From: Flavobacteriales bacterium
Lineage (GTDB): Bacteria; Bacteroidota; Bacteroidia; UBA10329
NCBI GenBank assembly: GCA_021739695.1
Contig: JAIPBM010000036.1
Coordinates: 1 to 32,895, forward strand
DNA: 32,895 nt
Direction of reading: 5' to 3'
The notes beneath the pieces were generated by a model that worked only from the letters and a program-made list of their open reading frames with translations, had not been told where the DNA came from and ran no database searches. The position numbers were made by a program, and so were the translations under genes. How positions within the stretch are numbered: the first letter of the stretch is position 1; each line of letters begins with the position of its first letter. This document shows, piece after piece, positions 1-7,824 of the stretch.

Positions 1-115
1 CTCTGTTTGAGGGCTTTCGGGTACGAATGGCTGTTCAAAGAGCTCTGTTTATGGGCTTTCGGGTACGAAAGGCAGTTCCAAGAGCTCTGTTTGAGGGCTT
101 TCGGGTTCGGAACGC
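1..115. repeat. 42-bp tandem repeat, about 2.7 copies
   Basis: The motif CTCTGTTTGAGGGCTTTCGG starts at 1, 43 and 85, so the period is exactly 42 bp with a few substitutions. The array abuts the stop codon of the leftward DUF2520 gene and may continue outside the window. Because 42 is a multiple of three, an open frame runs through it on the plus strand with a 14-residue period, but that frame continues antisense through the DUF2520 gene, so I do not call it a gene. Confidence 0.9.
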
Positions 116-897
116 TACTTATGCATCCTGATGATGCTCTCGCTCACATCCTCGTAAAGCTTCTTCAGCTCGGGAGAAAGCTTGTCGAGCATGTCGAGGT
201 GTTCTTGCATCACCGTAGTGTCGTTGCGCTTGGCGGGACCGGTCTGCAAGGCCTTCGGATGGTCCGTAAGAATATTGGCAGCCGTCTTTTTGATGAGCGG
301 TTTGAGGATGTCGAGGCTCATACCGTTCTTCTCCAGTATCTCTTCCGATAAAGCATAGAAATGATTGGTGAAATTGCAGGCAAACACAGCCGCAATGTGC
401 GTGATCTTGCGCTGCTCCGAACTCAAAACCTGTACATTATCACTGATGGAGCTCGCCAGTTCGAGCAGCATGCCTTCATTCCAATTGGAATTGCCCTCAA
501 TGCAGAATGGCACCTCCTTCATGTTCACCTCAAAGTTTCGATGCATGGTCTGCAAGGGGTAGAAAACCCCCAATCTATCCGAAGCATCGCCCAAAGCAGA
601 CATCGGCACACTGCCCGAAGTATGCACCACCACTTTTCCTGGGCAGAAGATCCTGCTGGCCACTTCGCTGATAGCATCATCCTTTACTGCAATGATGACG
701 ATGTCCGTTTCGTCCGGAATGGCCTTGAAATCAGTCGTGAATTTGCATCCAAGCTCAAAGCCCAACCGTTCCCCGCGTTTCTCATCGCGGTTAATGAGCA
801 ACAGCAGCCTGTTTCCAGACCGCTTCAGCGCCTTTCCCAAGTGGAAAGCCACATGACCAGCACCAATAAGGACTACATTCTTTGGTTCGAGAGGCAT
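115..897 (-). CDS. Rossmann-fold and DUF2520 domain protein
   Basis: This 260-residue protein is probably an NAD(P)-dependent oxidoreductase related to the ProC/F420-dependent reductase superfamily; its substrate is unknown. The N-terminal half carries a dinucleotide-binding loop GAGHVA at residues 12-17 after a hydrophobic strand (NVVLI), then further Rossmann strands (DIVIIAVKDD, KVVVHTSGS). The C-terminal half, from about residue 125, matches the helical DUF2520 pattern, including FYPLQTM and the helix around AAVFACNFTNHFYAL. Length is normal for the family and the start is a plain ATG. It stands alone, with repeat DNA on both sides. The family assignment is confident; no reaction should be inferred from it. 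Confidence 0.85.
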   Translation of the reverse strand: MPLEPKNVVLIGAGHVAFHLGKALKRSGNRLLLLINRDEKRGERLGFELGCKFTTDFKAIPDETDIVIIAVKDDAISEVASRIFCPGKVVVHTSGSVPMSALGDASDRLGVFYPLQTMHRNFEVNMKEVPFCIEGNSNWNEGMLLELASSISDNVQVLSSEQRKITHIAAVFACNFTNHFYALSEEILEKNGMSLDILKPLIKKTAANILTDHPKALQTGPAKRNDTTVMQEHLDMLDKLSPELKKLYEDVSESIIRMHK

Positions 898-970
898 GGT
901 GCTAAACTAAATAATCCTCGGCCTGTATCAATAAATTCTCCGCCTTACTTCGGCAGGCTCAGCACAGGCT

Positions 971-1164
971 GTTCCTCGGCACCTCCTTTATAAAGGAGGA
1001 CGGAGATCGTACATCTTTCAAAGGTCGGGAAACCAAACGCGGGCATTCTAGTCTTCTACCAACGCTTATCACCGCACTGCACCCCATCCCCCTTTCAAAG
1101 GGGGTGGCATCATGAAGCTTTAGCGGAATGATGACCGGGGATTTTGGTTGAAAAGAAATCCTCC
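971..1164. repeat. Long direct repeat, copy A, with two palindromes
   Basis: This 194-bp block matches 1806-1999 at an offset of 835 bp, with about seven mismatches by eye. It contains a perfect 18-bp palindrome at 982-999 (CCTCCTTTATAAAGGAGG) and a second near-palindrome at 1088-1104 (five C, TTTCAAA, five G). Together with copies B, C and D it fills the gene-free DNA on both sides of the DUF559 gene. I see no coding potential in it. Confidence 0.9.
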
Positions 1165-1349
1165 ACCTTACTTCGGCAGGCTCAGCACTGGCTGTGCCTC
1201 GGCACCTCCTTTATAACGTAGGACGGAGATCGTGAAGGTTTCATGCCTCAGCAGGTAAGAACAATAGTATCGTATTCCAATAAGTTTCAAAAATGCTCTG
1301 CACCCCATCCCCCTTTCAAAGGGGGTGCCCGAAGGGCGGGGGATTATCC
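1165..1349. repeat. Palindrome repeat unit, copy B
   Basis: This unit opens like copy A (the CTTCGGCAGGCTCAGCAC stretch, then a decayed first palindrome near 1205-1223) and closes with the second palindrome at 1309-1325, followed by GGGGGATTA. The DNA between the palindromes differs from copy A. The unit ends directly at the 3' end of the DUF559 gene. Confidence 0.8.
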
Positions 1350-1355
1350 ATGTGA

Positions 1356-1736
1356 TTACAAACGATCTTTCTCTTCAAAAGCCTCCACCCACCTATCAAT
1401 CTCCCAAACAACATTATCAAGATCAAACCTCGCCTGACTTTCGGTGAAACGGAGAAACGAGAGCCCCAATTCTTCCAAGATACGCTGCCTTTCCACGTCC
1501 TTTACCATGATCTCCTCAAAATGATGGCTTCCACCGTCAATCTCAATCACCAGATTCACGGGCTTGCAATAAAAATCAACGATGTAATTGCCCAGCGGCT
1601 TCTGACGGTTGAACGTATGTCCTCGAAGCTGCTTTTGTTTCAAGCGATTCCACAACAGGACCTCGCCTTTGGTAGAATGCATGCGCAACTGGCGCGAGAA
1701 CTCTTTGAGGTTCCTATTGTAGGGGATGAATTTCAC
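1356..1736 (-). CDS. DUF559 endonuclease-like protein
   Basis: This predicted 126-residue nuclease belongs to the DUF559 family, which has a very-short-patch-repair/restriction-endonuclease-like fold. From the GTG at 1736 it starts with the usual pattern of the family (MKFIPYNRNLKEF), continues with LRMHSTKGEVLLWNRLKQ at about residues 18-35, and has the likely active-site strands IVDFYC (Asp54) and LVIEIDGGSHH (Glu65, Asp67). It ends with LEELGLSFLRFTESQ and a terminal helix. The frame stays open upstream to 1922, but that part is translated palindromic repeat (copy C), so I prefer the inner GTG. No methyltransferase or other restriction gene is nearby; its neighbours are only repeats. What the nuclease cuts is unknown. 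Confidence 0.85.
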   Translation of the reverse strand: MKFIPYNRNLKEFSRQLRMHSTKGEVLLWNRLKQKQLRGHTFNRQKPLGNYIVDFYCKPVNLVIEIDGGSHHFEEIMVKDVERQRILEELGLSFLRFTESQARFDLDNVVWEIDRWVEAFEEKDRL

Positions 1737-1762
1737 AGTTTGAAGATAATAATCCCCCGTCT

Positions 1763-1999
1763 CTATCAATAAATCCTCCGCCTGTATCAATAAATCCTCC
1801 GCCTCGTTCCTCGGCACCTCCTTTACAAAGGAGGACGGAGATTGTACATCTTTAAAAGGTCGGGAAACCAAACGCGGGCATTCTAGTCTTCTACCAACCC
1901 TTATCACCGCACTGCACCCCATCCCCCTTCTAAAGGGGGTGGCATCATGAAGCTTTAGCGGAATGATGACGGGGGATTTTGGTTGAAAAGAAATCCTCC
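1763..1999. repeat. Direct repeat copy C with a 21-bp tandem at its edge
   Basis: Positions 1806-1999 are nearly identical to copy A at 971-1164. The first palindrome is at 1817-1834 and the second at 1923-1939. The edge next to the DUF559 gene (about 1763-1805) holds two tandem copies of the 21-mer ATCAATAAATCCTCCGCCTG, and the same 21-mer recurs at the start of copy D. Confidence 0.9.
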
Positions 2000-2176
2000 G
2001 CCTGTATCAATAAATCCTCCGCCTCGTTCCTCGGCACCTCCTTTACAAAGGAGGACGGAGATCGTGCGAATTTGCCAGACTTCCTAAACCGTAGATCTTA
2101 AGATTTTCCAATAAACTTGACTAAAGCACTGACGCCCATCCCCCTTTCAAACGGGGTGCCCGAAAAGCGGGGGATT
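2000..2176. repeat. Palindrome repeat unit, copy D
   Basis: This has the same architecture as copies A to C: the first palindrome at 2037-2054, a spacer of different sequence, the second palindrome with one broken arm at 2140-2156, and the closing GGGGGATTA. It leaves about 50 bp before the next gene. The whole 1923-2225 interval contains only repeat sequence and no recognisable gene. Confidence 0.8.
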
Positions 2177-2225
2177 ACTTCACCAAAACATTTAACTTGC
2201 CTCCACAACCTTAACACTAAAAACC

Positions 2226-2540
2226 ATGAAACACCTCAAAACAACCCTTCTGACCTTTGCCCTGCTTTTTTCTGTGAACACCTTGATGGCGCAGGAGAAA
2301 TATGATTATGCCGTGGTGAACTATGATGCTTCTTCACAATCAATTTTTGTTTCAATCAATGGTGAATCATTCGAGCAGATTAAGGTCTCAAAGGATGAAA
2401 CAAAAGAAAAGTTCCTAGACCTAAGCCCCGTTTTAAGACAGCTTAATAAGATGAATGATGAAGGCTGGGAGGTGTACAGTACACAGGTTCCAGCGAATAC
2501 CGCATGGCACATGTATCAACTAAAAAGAAAAGAACAATAA
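2226..2540 (+). CDS. Small secreted protein, DUF4177-like
   Basis: The 104-residue product begins with a clear Sec signal peptide (basic MKHLKT, hydrophobic stretch to about residue 21, cleavage after LMAQ). The mature part is about 80 residues and resembles DUF4177-type small proteins: a first strand YDYAVVNYD, a helix LSPVLRQLNKMNDEGWEVYS, and a last strand MYQLKRK. The LN.M...GWEV pattern is the best clue. Its role is unknown. It converges directly on ccmF, with the two stop codons adjacent. ATG start; no strong ribosome-binding site is visible. Confidence 0.7.
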   Translation: MKHLKTTLLTFALLFSVNTLMAQEKYDYAVVNYDASSQSIFVSINGESFEQIKVSKDETKEKFLDLSPVLRQLNKMNDEGWEVYSTQVPANTAWHMYQLKRKEQ

Positions 2541-4958
2541 TCAGCTCTTCAACCTCCTCCGTATCGCCATTACCGTTCCGATGATCATCACCAAGCAACC
2601 AGCCCAAAGGATGTTGATCCACGGGAAGATCATGGCTTTCATTACGATGAATTCCCTGTAAGCATCGGGCTTTTCGTAGAGCGCGATTTCGGCTTTACCT
2701 TCTTCTGGCAGCACCTTATTCAGCACCAATCGAAATCCTAGGTCCTCCATCTCAGCTGGAATCGGAATGGCCATTCTGTCGCGGATCACGTACACAGGCG
2801 TAAGCTGCGTTTTCTTTCCAGATATGTCCAGCGCAGTAAGGTCGGCTGCCACAGCAATATCGCCTTCCTGTAGGTCATACTTCGTTCTGTCCACTTGCAG
2901 ATTGAAGCCATTGAAAATGATGAGTGCCTGCCCAGCAAAAAGCGTATCGCCAGGTGCCAATTGCTTGGTGCTGGTGTTCTTGTATTCCTCCGGTTCTTTC
3001 TTCGCCTCATCTGTCTCTACCTCCGCATAGGTCACAAAACTGTAAATGTCTTTGTACAAGAAATGCTTGGTATCTGGCTCCGCGATGTTGCCCATACGTG
3101 GGTTGGTCTGCACACGTGGATGCAACGAGAACTCCAGATTATAACCGCTTTCGGTCTTTGTCAGATAATCCACCTGATAGAACACATTCACGGCTTCCTT
3201 CTCCTTTCCAACATAGGTCACGAAATAATCGGCCATGCGCAGCGTATCGCCTTTCATCATCAGGATGTTTTCGCGGTTGCTGAAATCGCCTTTCTGGCCC
3301 AGACTCTCCACATCCGTTCCAGAAGTGTTCATGGAGATGATCTGCGTTTTTGAGGTACTGAGGAATGCTCCGAGCAAGATCATCCCAAAACCGATGTGCG
3401 CCACCGAAGCACCTGCCACCTTCATCTTTCCTTTCAACACACTCACCCAATAATTGAGATTGGCCGTAATGAGGAATAGCGTGGTGAACAACATCAGAAT
3501 GTACATCACATTCGTGTAGTGCATCAGATAGCCGATGATGGCCGTGAGCACAACCGAAGCGCCAATTGGCACCAGCAGTGCGCGAGAAAACTGTTGTGGG
3601 TCGGTCTTTTTATACTTGAAATACTGCGTAACGGCAATCAGAATGGACAACATAATCGCCAAAGGAATCTGGAAACTGTTGTAGTGTGCAATCGGGTCGA
3701 GCGGTGGCGCAAGATTGGTTCCAAGCAATTTATTCCACACTGGAATGGAAGTGGTGAACATGATCTGGAACGAAGAAATGACCAATACCAGCGCCCCAAT
3801 GAACATCCAGAACTCACGCGAGTAAAGACTGTCCTCATCTTTCGATTTCGGGATTTCCTTCCAGCGTACGATGAGCAGAATGATAGCAATGAAAAGGAAT
3901 GCCAAGAGGTAAACCAACAGCTGACCAGACATTCCCAAATCGGTGAAAGCATGAACCGAAGTGTCTCCCAAAATTCCGCTTCGCGTGAGGAAGGTGGAAT
4001 AGAGAATGAGGATGAACGTTGAAACTGTAAGAACAAACGTCATAATGAGCGATTGCCCACGGTTCTTCTGAATAACCATCACGTGAGCCGCTCCAACAAG
4101 TGTTATCCACGGCACAAGACTCGAATTCTCCACCGGATCCCACGCCCAGAAACCTCCGAAACTCAAGGCTTCGTAGGCCCAAGCACCACCCATCAGAATT
4201 CCCGTTCCGAGTATCATTACTCCGAAGAAGGTCCATGGCAATGCAGGCTTCATCCATTCGGTGTATTTCTTCTTCCAAAGCCCTGCTATCGCGAAAGCAA
4301 AAGGAACAAGCGTAGAGGCAAAACCAAGGAAAAGTGTTGGTGGATGAATGGTCATCCAATAGTTCTGAAGTAGTGGATTCAATCCTCGCCCGTCCAATCT
4401 TTCTAAATACGCTGCATTCTGCAAGAACGGCAGATTGGCAAAATCAGGATGATCGCGCAGCAACAGAAACGGGCTGCTACCAATGCGGATAATGTCATTT
4501 AGGTTGATGCCAAGTACCATCGAAACCAAGAACATTTGCACCAATGCGAAAACAGCCATCACGGGCGCTTCCCATTTTTTGGCGGTCAGCAAAAGGATGG
4601 CACCAAGCACAGCATGCCAGAATAGCCAAAGCAGGAAGCTTCCCTCCTGTCCTTCCCAAAAACTGGACATGATGTAGCGCATCGGCATCTCCGAATTGGA
4701 GTGTTGCCAGATATAATGGTATTCGAACATGCCGTTGTAGAGCATGTAAAGCAGCGTACCGATGATGCCGAAAACCGAAAAGATATGAAGGCTGAAAGCG
4801 CTGCGTGAAAGGAGTTTCCAATCGCTGAAAGCATGGTCATTTTTGGCCGCAAACGCATAAGCAATGGCTGCAACCATGGCCGACACGAATGCCAAAACTG
4901 TACACAATTGACCGAGTTGACCGGCCCAAAGATGTTCTCCGATGTAGTTTATGTCCAT
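2541..4958 (-). CDS. ccmF: Cytochrome c maturation protein CcmF (heme lyase subunit)
   Basis: This is an 805-residue polytopic membrane protein of the heme-handling CcmF/CcsA family, which transfers heme from CcmE to apocytochrome c on the outer face of the inner membrane. The WWD signature is intact at residues 271-284 (WAWDPVENSSLVPW). Other family motifs are WEGQEGSFLLW at 101-111 and NYWMTIHPPTLFLGF at 199-213. More than ten hydrophobic segments precede a soluble C-terminal region at about 545-775, and one last membrane helix closes the protein. Its length is greater than that of E. coli CcmF because of this C-terminal region. The start ATG overlaps the ccmE stop (TAATG), so the two are translationally coupled. 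Confidence 0.95.
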   Translation of the reverse strand: MDINYIGEHLWAGQLGQLCTVLAFVSAMVAAIAYAFAAKNDHAFSDWKLLSRSAFSLHIFSVFGIIGTLLYMLYNGMFEYHYIWQHSNSEMPMRYIMSSFWEGQEGSFLLWLFWHAVLGAILLLTAKKWEAPVMAVFALVQMFLVSMVLGINLNDIIRIGSSPFLLLRDHPDFANLPFLQNAAYLERLDGRGLNPLLQNYWMTIHPPTLFLGFASTLVPFAFAIAGLWKKKYTEWMKPALPWTFFGVMILGTGILMGGAWAYEALSFGGFWAWDPVENSSLVPWITLVGAAHVMVIQKNRGQSLIMTFVLTVSTFILILYSTFLTRSGILGDTSVHAFTDLGMSGQLLVYLLAFLFIAIILLIVRWKEIPKSKDEDSLYSREFWMFIGALVLVISSFQIMFTTSIPVWNKLLGTNLAPPLDPIAHYNSFQIPLAIMLSILIAVTQYFKYKKTDPQQFSRALLVPIGASVVLTAIIGYLMHYTNVMYILMLFTTLFLITANLNYWVSVLKGKMKVAGASVAHIGFGMILLGAFLSTSKTQIISMNTSGTDVESLGQKGDFSNRENILMMKGDTLRMADYFVTYVGKEKEAVNVFYQVDYLTKTESGYNLEFSLHPRVQTNPRMGNIAEPDTKHFLYKDIYSFVTYAEVETDEAKKEPEEYKNTSTKQLAPGDTLFAGQALIIFNGFNLQVDRTKYDLQEGDIAVAADLTALDISGKKTQLTPVYVIRDRMAIPIPAEMEDLGFRLVLNKVLPEEGKAEIALYEKPDAYREFIVMKAMIFPWINILWAGCLVMIIGTVMAIRRRLKS

Positions 4959-5374
4959 TAAGTATTGGCGCTTTCTGCGGTGAATTCCTGCATTTCGCCC
5001 GGTTGTCCTTCGTTGTATTTAGAAGGGCACTTCATCAGAATCTTAGAAGCCTCGAATGCGTCATTCTCATATTTCCCAACAAGAACGATCGACTCTGAAC
5101 GTTCAAAATCCTGTGGCTTTGAGCCTGCAAAATGCACCAATTGCTCGTCACCGTTATTGTCAATCATTCGGAAAGCGAACAGATTGGCATCGACTTCCGG
5201 ATCGTAGGTCATTTCAGCTTCCTTGTTCAGTTTACCAACCACATGGTATTCCTTTCCTGGATTTTCAATTGCTTCTTTGAAGTTGGAATACGTGCTGCTG
5301 TCAGCAACCGTGGTCATGATGGCACCGATAGCAATTGCTATTACAATAATTGCGAGAATGTGTGTCTTTTTCAT
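4958..5374 (-). CDS. ccmE: Heme chaperone CcmE, CxxxY type
   Basis: CcmE is a membrane-anchored periplasmic protein that carries heme covalently to CcmF. The 138-residue product has an N-terminal anchor (residues 5-20) and an OB-fold-like body (YHVVGKLNKEAEM, then LVHFAGSKPQDF and ESIVLVGKY). The heme-binding motif is CPSKY at residues 116-120, a CxxxY instead of the classic HxxxY. Cys-type CcmE is known from some bacteria and archaea. ATG start. A 122-bp gap containing a short repeat separates it from ccmD upstream, so it may have its own promoter. Confidence 0.92.
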   Translation of the reverse strand: MKKTHILAIIVIAIAIGAIMTTVADSSTYSNFKEAIENPGKEYHVVGKLNKEAEMTYDPEVDANLFAFRMIDNNGDEQLVHFAGSKPQDFERSESIVLVGKYENDAFEASKILMKCPSKYNEGQPGEMQEFTAESANT

Positions 5375-5394
5375 TGACTACGAATTTGAGTTTA

Positions 5395-5434
5395 ACCGCA
5401 AAGACGCTGAGCTTTCGCTAAGGGCGCAAAGACA
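5395..5434. repeat. Short G/C-rich repeat between ccmD and ccmE
   Basis: On the minus strand this reads as two CTTTGCG blocks (GTCTTTGCGCCC and GTCTTTGCGGTT) around a CTTAGCGAAAGCTCAGCG centre. Dispersed repeats of this kind are common in Bacteroidota intergenic DNA. I base this on the visible internal repetition and general recollection; no second copy lies in the window. Confidence 0.5.
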
Positions 5435-5496
5435 AAAGTCAATGTGTTTCTGTGGCTTTAACATTTTTCGAATTTGATTTTTTCGTGCTTCGAATT

Positions 5497-5706
5497 TTAC
5501 TTCTCTTCTTTCTCAATCTTGGTCAACCTGCGGTCGATGGTTATGAGGTAAACAACCAAACCGATGAAAATGATCGCGAGTACACCCACAACCACATAGA
5601 TCTTTCCGTTTTCATGAAGAATATCTGCCATTTCAACATCTTGAGCGAAAACAGAAACAGGCATAAAAACCATCAGCCAAACGAGTATTTTATTCACGTT
5701 TTTCAT
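5497..5706 (-). CDS. ccmD: CcmD-family small membrane protein
   Basis: This 69-residue protein fits the CcmD role of helping CcmC hand heme to CcmE. It has a hydrophobic N-terminal signal-like segment (ILVWLMVFMPVSVFAQ), a short outer loop, a transmembrane helix (IYVVVGVLAIIFIGLVVYLI) and a charged tail (DRRLTKIEKEEK). I start at the ATG at 5706 because it overlaps the ccmC stop as ATGA; a TTG nine bases upstream is possible but unlikely. Sequence conservation in this family is low, so the call rests on topology and position between ccmC and ccmE. Confidence 0.82.
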   Translation of the reverse strand: MKNVNKILVWLMVFMPVSVFAQDVEMADILHENGKIYVVVGVLAIIFIGLVVYLITIDRRLTKIEKEEK

Positions 5707-6407
5707 TTTTCCCAATTCATTTTTCGTTTCTCCTCAATCGATCTTATCCTCACGCGCACATTCACCAACCAAACGCCCATAAGCGTCCAACCGATGATTG
5801 CCGGATAGAAAACCAGTTTCATGTTATTGTTGAGATCGTAGCCCCCGAAACCGGGATTTCCTCCGTTACCGGGATGCAAACTGTCTGTCATTCGCGGCAG
5901 CACCATGATGAACACCATGAACATGACGTAAGCGAAGATGTTGTAAACGGCCGAAACACGTCCACGTTTCTGCTCTTCGTCCATGCTTCCGCGCAAAACG
6001 GTGTAAGCCAGATAAACAAGCATTCCCATCGCTACGCCATTCAATTTGGCATCGCCTGTCCAATATGTTCCCCACGTATTCTTGGCCCAAAGCATGCCTG
6101 TAAGCAATCCAAGCGTGCCCATGAAAAGCGCCACGTTTATTCCTTCAGAAGCGATAATGTCAGAACGTCTATCGCCTTTGGCGAGGTGAATAATGCTGTA
6201 CACCAACGAAGCGGTGAGAATGATCATCATCCCAAACCATTGCGTTACGTGGTAGTAGAGATTTCGGATGGTTTCGTGCAGAATGGGCAATCTCGGAACG
6301 TCTAAGATCATTCCCGCGGTCAAGGAAAAAAGCACAAGCGCAATGGCAATCCACTTCCACCAGGCCAGTCCCACAATCTGTGTTGATGTTTCTCCGATCT
6401 TATGCAT
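5703..6407 (-). CDS. ccmC: Heme exporter/handling protein CcmC
   Basis: CcmC presents heme on the outer membrane face and loads it onto CcmE. This 234-residue protein has six hydrophobic segments and a WWD-type motif at residues 112-119 (WGTYWTGD), followed by AKLNG. The two expected heme-ligand histidines flank it: His53 in YYHVTQWF and His178 in DSLHPGNGG. The end of the motif reads WTGD where many homologues read WxWD. ATG start; the gene follows ccmB after 39 bp and overlaps ccmD by four bases. Confidence 0.94.
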   Translation of the reverse strand: MHKIGETSTQIVGLAWWKWIAIALVLFSLTAGMILDVPRLPILHETIRNLYYHVTQWFGMMIILTASLVYSIIHLAKGDRRSDIIASEGINVALFMGTLGLLTGMLWAKNTWGTYWTGDAKLNGVAMGMLVYLAYTVLRGSMDEEQKRGRVSAVYNIFAYVMFMVFIMVLPRMTDSLHPGNGGNPGFGGYDLNNNMKLVFYPAIIGWTLMGVWLVNVRVRIRSIEEKRKMNWEK

Positions 6408-6446
6408 CGATGTGTGGGTAATTTAGATACGATTTACCCCTCTTTT

Positions 6447-7103
6447 TTAATCGCGCCAAAGGTAGGGAAATAGAATATAGCTGAGGGCGAGAACGATCAC
6501 AATGATCATTACTAAGACAATTATAAGATTGTAGCTCACGGACGGATCTAGACCATCAACCGCATTCTTCGAGAATTTGATGAGGGTCATCAAGAACGGT
6601 AGCTGCACCGGAAAACTCAAAATGGCCATCAAACTCATGTTGTTTTCCGTTTTGGAAGCAATGGCCGACATAAGCGTAAGAATAAGCGCAAAGCCCGTGC
6701 TTCCGAGGAAAAGTGCCAAGCCGAACATGAGATGATCCTGAACCAGATCTCCGATAAACAGGAAATAAATTATGTAGGCCATCAGCGCAATAACCCACAT
6801 AATGAGCGTGTTGTACGCCATTTTGGCCAGCACAAATGCCTGTGGCGAACTAATGCTGTAATAGTAAAGCAGCCTCCCCTTCCGTTCTTGAATGAAGGAA
6901 CGGCCAACTGCATTGATGGATGCGAAAAGCATGATAATCCAGAAAAGCGCATTCCAAACTGGAACGGAAGTGATCTGCCTGAAACTGAGGTAGCACACGA
7001 AAACAGTACTGATCACGTACAGCAACATGCCATTCAACGCATAGCGGTTCCGCCATTCGAGCGTAAATTCTTTCAGAAATAGGGTTTTAACTTGCTGTAG
7101 CAC
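6447..7103 (-). CDS. ccmB: Heme ABC exporter membrane protein CcmB
   Basis: CcmB is the membrane subunit of the CcmAB transporter that releases loaded CcmE from CcmC and CcmD. The 218-residue product starts with the amphipathic VKTLFLKEFTLEWRNRYALN typical of CcmB and has six hydrophobic segments, with ERKGRLLYYYSISSPQAFVLAK in the first cytoplasmic loop region. It begins with GTG at 7103 and heads the leftward ccm cluster. The partner ATPase CcmA is not adjacent: the next gene upstream is divergent. Confidence 0.93.
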   Translation of the reverse strand: MLQQVKTLFLKEFTLEWRNRYALNGMLLYVISTVFVCYLSFRQITSVPVWNALFWIIMLFASINAVGRSFIQERKGRLLYYYSISSPQAFVLAKMAYNTLIMWVIALMAYIIYFLFIGDLVQDHLMFGLALFLGSTGFALILTLMSAIASKTENNMSLMAILSFPVQLPFLMTLIKFSKNAVDGLDPSVSYNLIIVLVMIIVIVLALSYILFPYLWRD

Positions 7104-7190
7104 GGGGCGAATTTACGCAACCTGAAATGCCTAATTTTCGATTCGATAAACATTGAACCGATTCTTGTGTTTATCCAAAAAAATCAACTC

Positions 7191-7727
7191 ATGAAAAAAC
7201 TACTTATCATTCTATTTTCAATCACAACAACAGTCGCCATGTCGCAGACAAAAACGCTTTATGACTTTACCGCCAAAACCATTGACGGAAAGGATTTCGA
7301 TTTCTCTTCCCTTAAAGGAAAGAAAGTGCTTATTGTGAATACCGCCAGCAAGTGTGGTTACACTCCACAATACGCCAAACTGGAGGAACTTTACAAGGAA
7401 ATGGGCGGTGAGAAATTCGAGATCATCGGTTTTCCTGCTAACAACTTTGGAGCTCAGGAACCTGGCAGCAATGACGAGATCGCTGGATTTTGCCAAAAGA
7501 ATTATGGCGTGACCTTCACCATGATGGAGAAGATCAGCGTGAAAGGAAAAGACATCCACCCAATTTATGCTTGGCTCACCGAAAAAGATGAGAATGGCGT
7601 AGAAGACGCTGGCGTGAAATGGAATTTTCAAAAATTCCTGATCGATGAGAATGGACACTACGTAAAGTCGCTTGGTTCAGGAGTTGACCCAATGTCGAAA
7701 GACGTAACTTCTTGGTTAGGGAAATAA
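7191..7727 (+). CDS. Glutathione-peroxidase-family thiol peroxidase
   Basis: This enzyme reduces hydrogen or lipid peroxides; members with cysteine usually draw electrons from thioredoxin. From the ATG at 7191 it has 178 residues and a signal peptide (MKKLLIILFSITTTVAMSQ), which points to the periplasm. The catalytic tetrad is visible: Cys55 in NTASKCGYTPQY, Gln89 in FPANNFGAQEPG, and Trp144-Asn145 in VKWNFQKFL. Position 55 is Cys, not selenocysteine. An in-frame start 24 bp upstream would put extra residues before the signal peptide, so I rejected it. A strong terminator follows. Confidence 0.93.
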   Translation: MKKLLIILFSITTTVAMSQTKTLYDFTAKTIDGKDFDFSSLKGKKVLIVNTASKCGYTPQYAKLEELYKEMGGEKFEIIGFPANNFGAQEPGSNDEIAGFCQKNYGVTFTMMEKISVKGKDIHPIYAWLTEKDENGVEDAGVKWNFQKFLIDENGHYVKSLGSGVDPMSKDVTSWLGK

Positions 7728-7743
7728 AATTGATCACTAGTTG

Positions 7744-7790
7744 AAAAGGCGCGGAGAACAAACAGTTCATCCGCGCCTTTTTCGTTTTTA
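7744..7790 (+). terminator. Rho-independent terminator after gpx
   Basis: The stem AAAGGCGCGGA/TCCGCGCCTTT, with a loop of about 14 nt, is followed by TTTTTCGTTTTTA. It lies 17 bp after the peroxidase stop and before bshB1. Confidence 0.9.
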
Positions 7791-7824
7791 ACCGTTTACG
7801 AAACGCTTCATTTAACTTCGCATC

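Noticed and set aside
7-993. Open frames on the plus strand across the tandem repeat and DUF2520 gene
   Set aside because: They run antisense to a well-supported gene and have no family features; the repeat period of 42 bp alone keeps the first frame open.
971-2176. CRISPR array
   Set aside because: The repeat units are long, few and irregularly spaced, without uniform short spacers or cas genes.
7167-7190. Upstream start for the peroxidase
   Set aside because: It would place charged residues before a clean signal peptide; the ATG at 7191 fits better.
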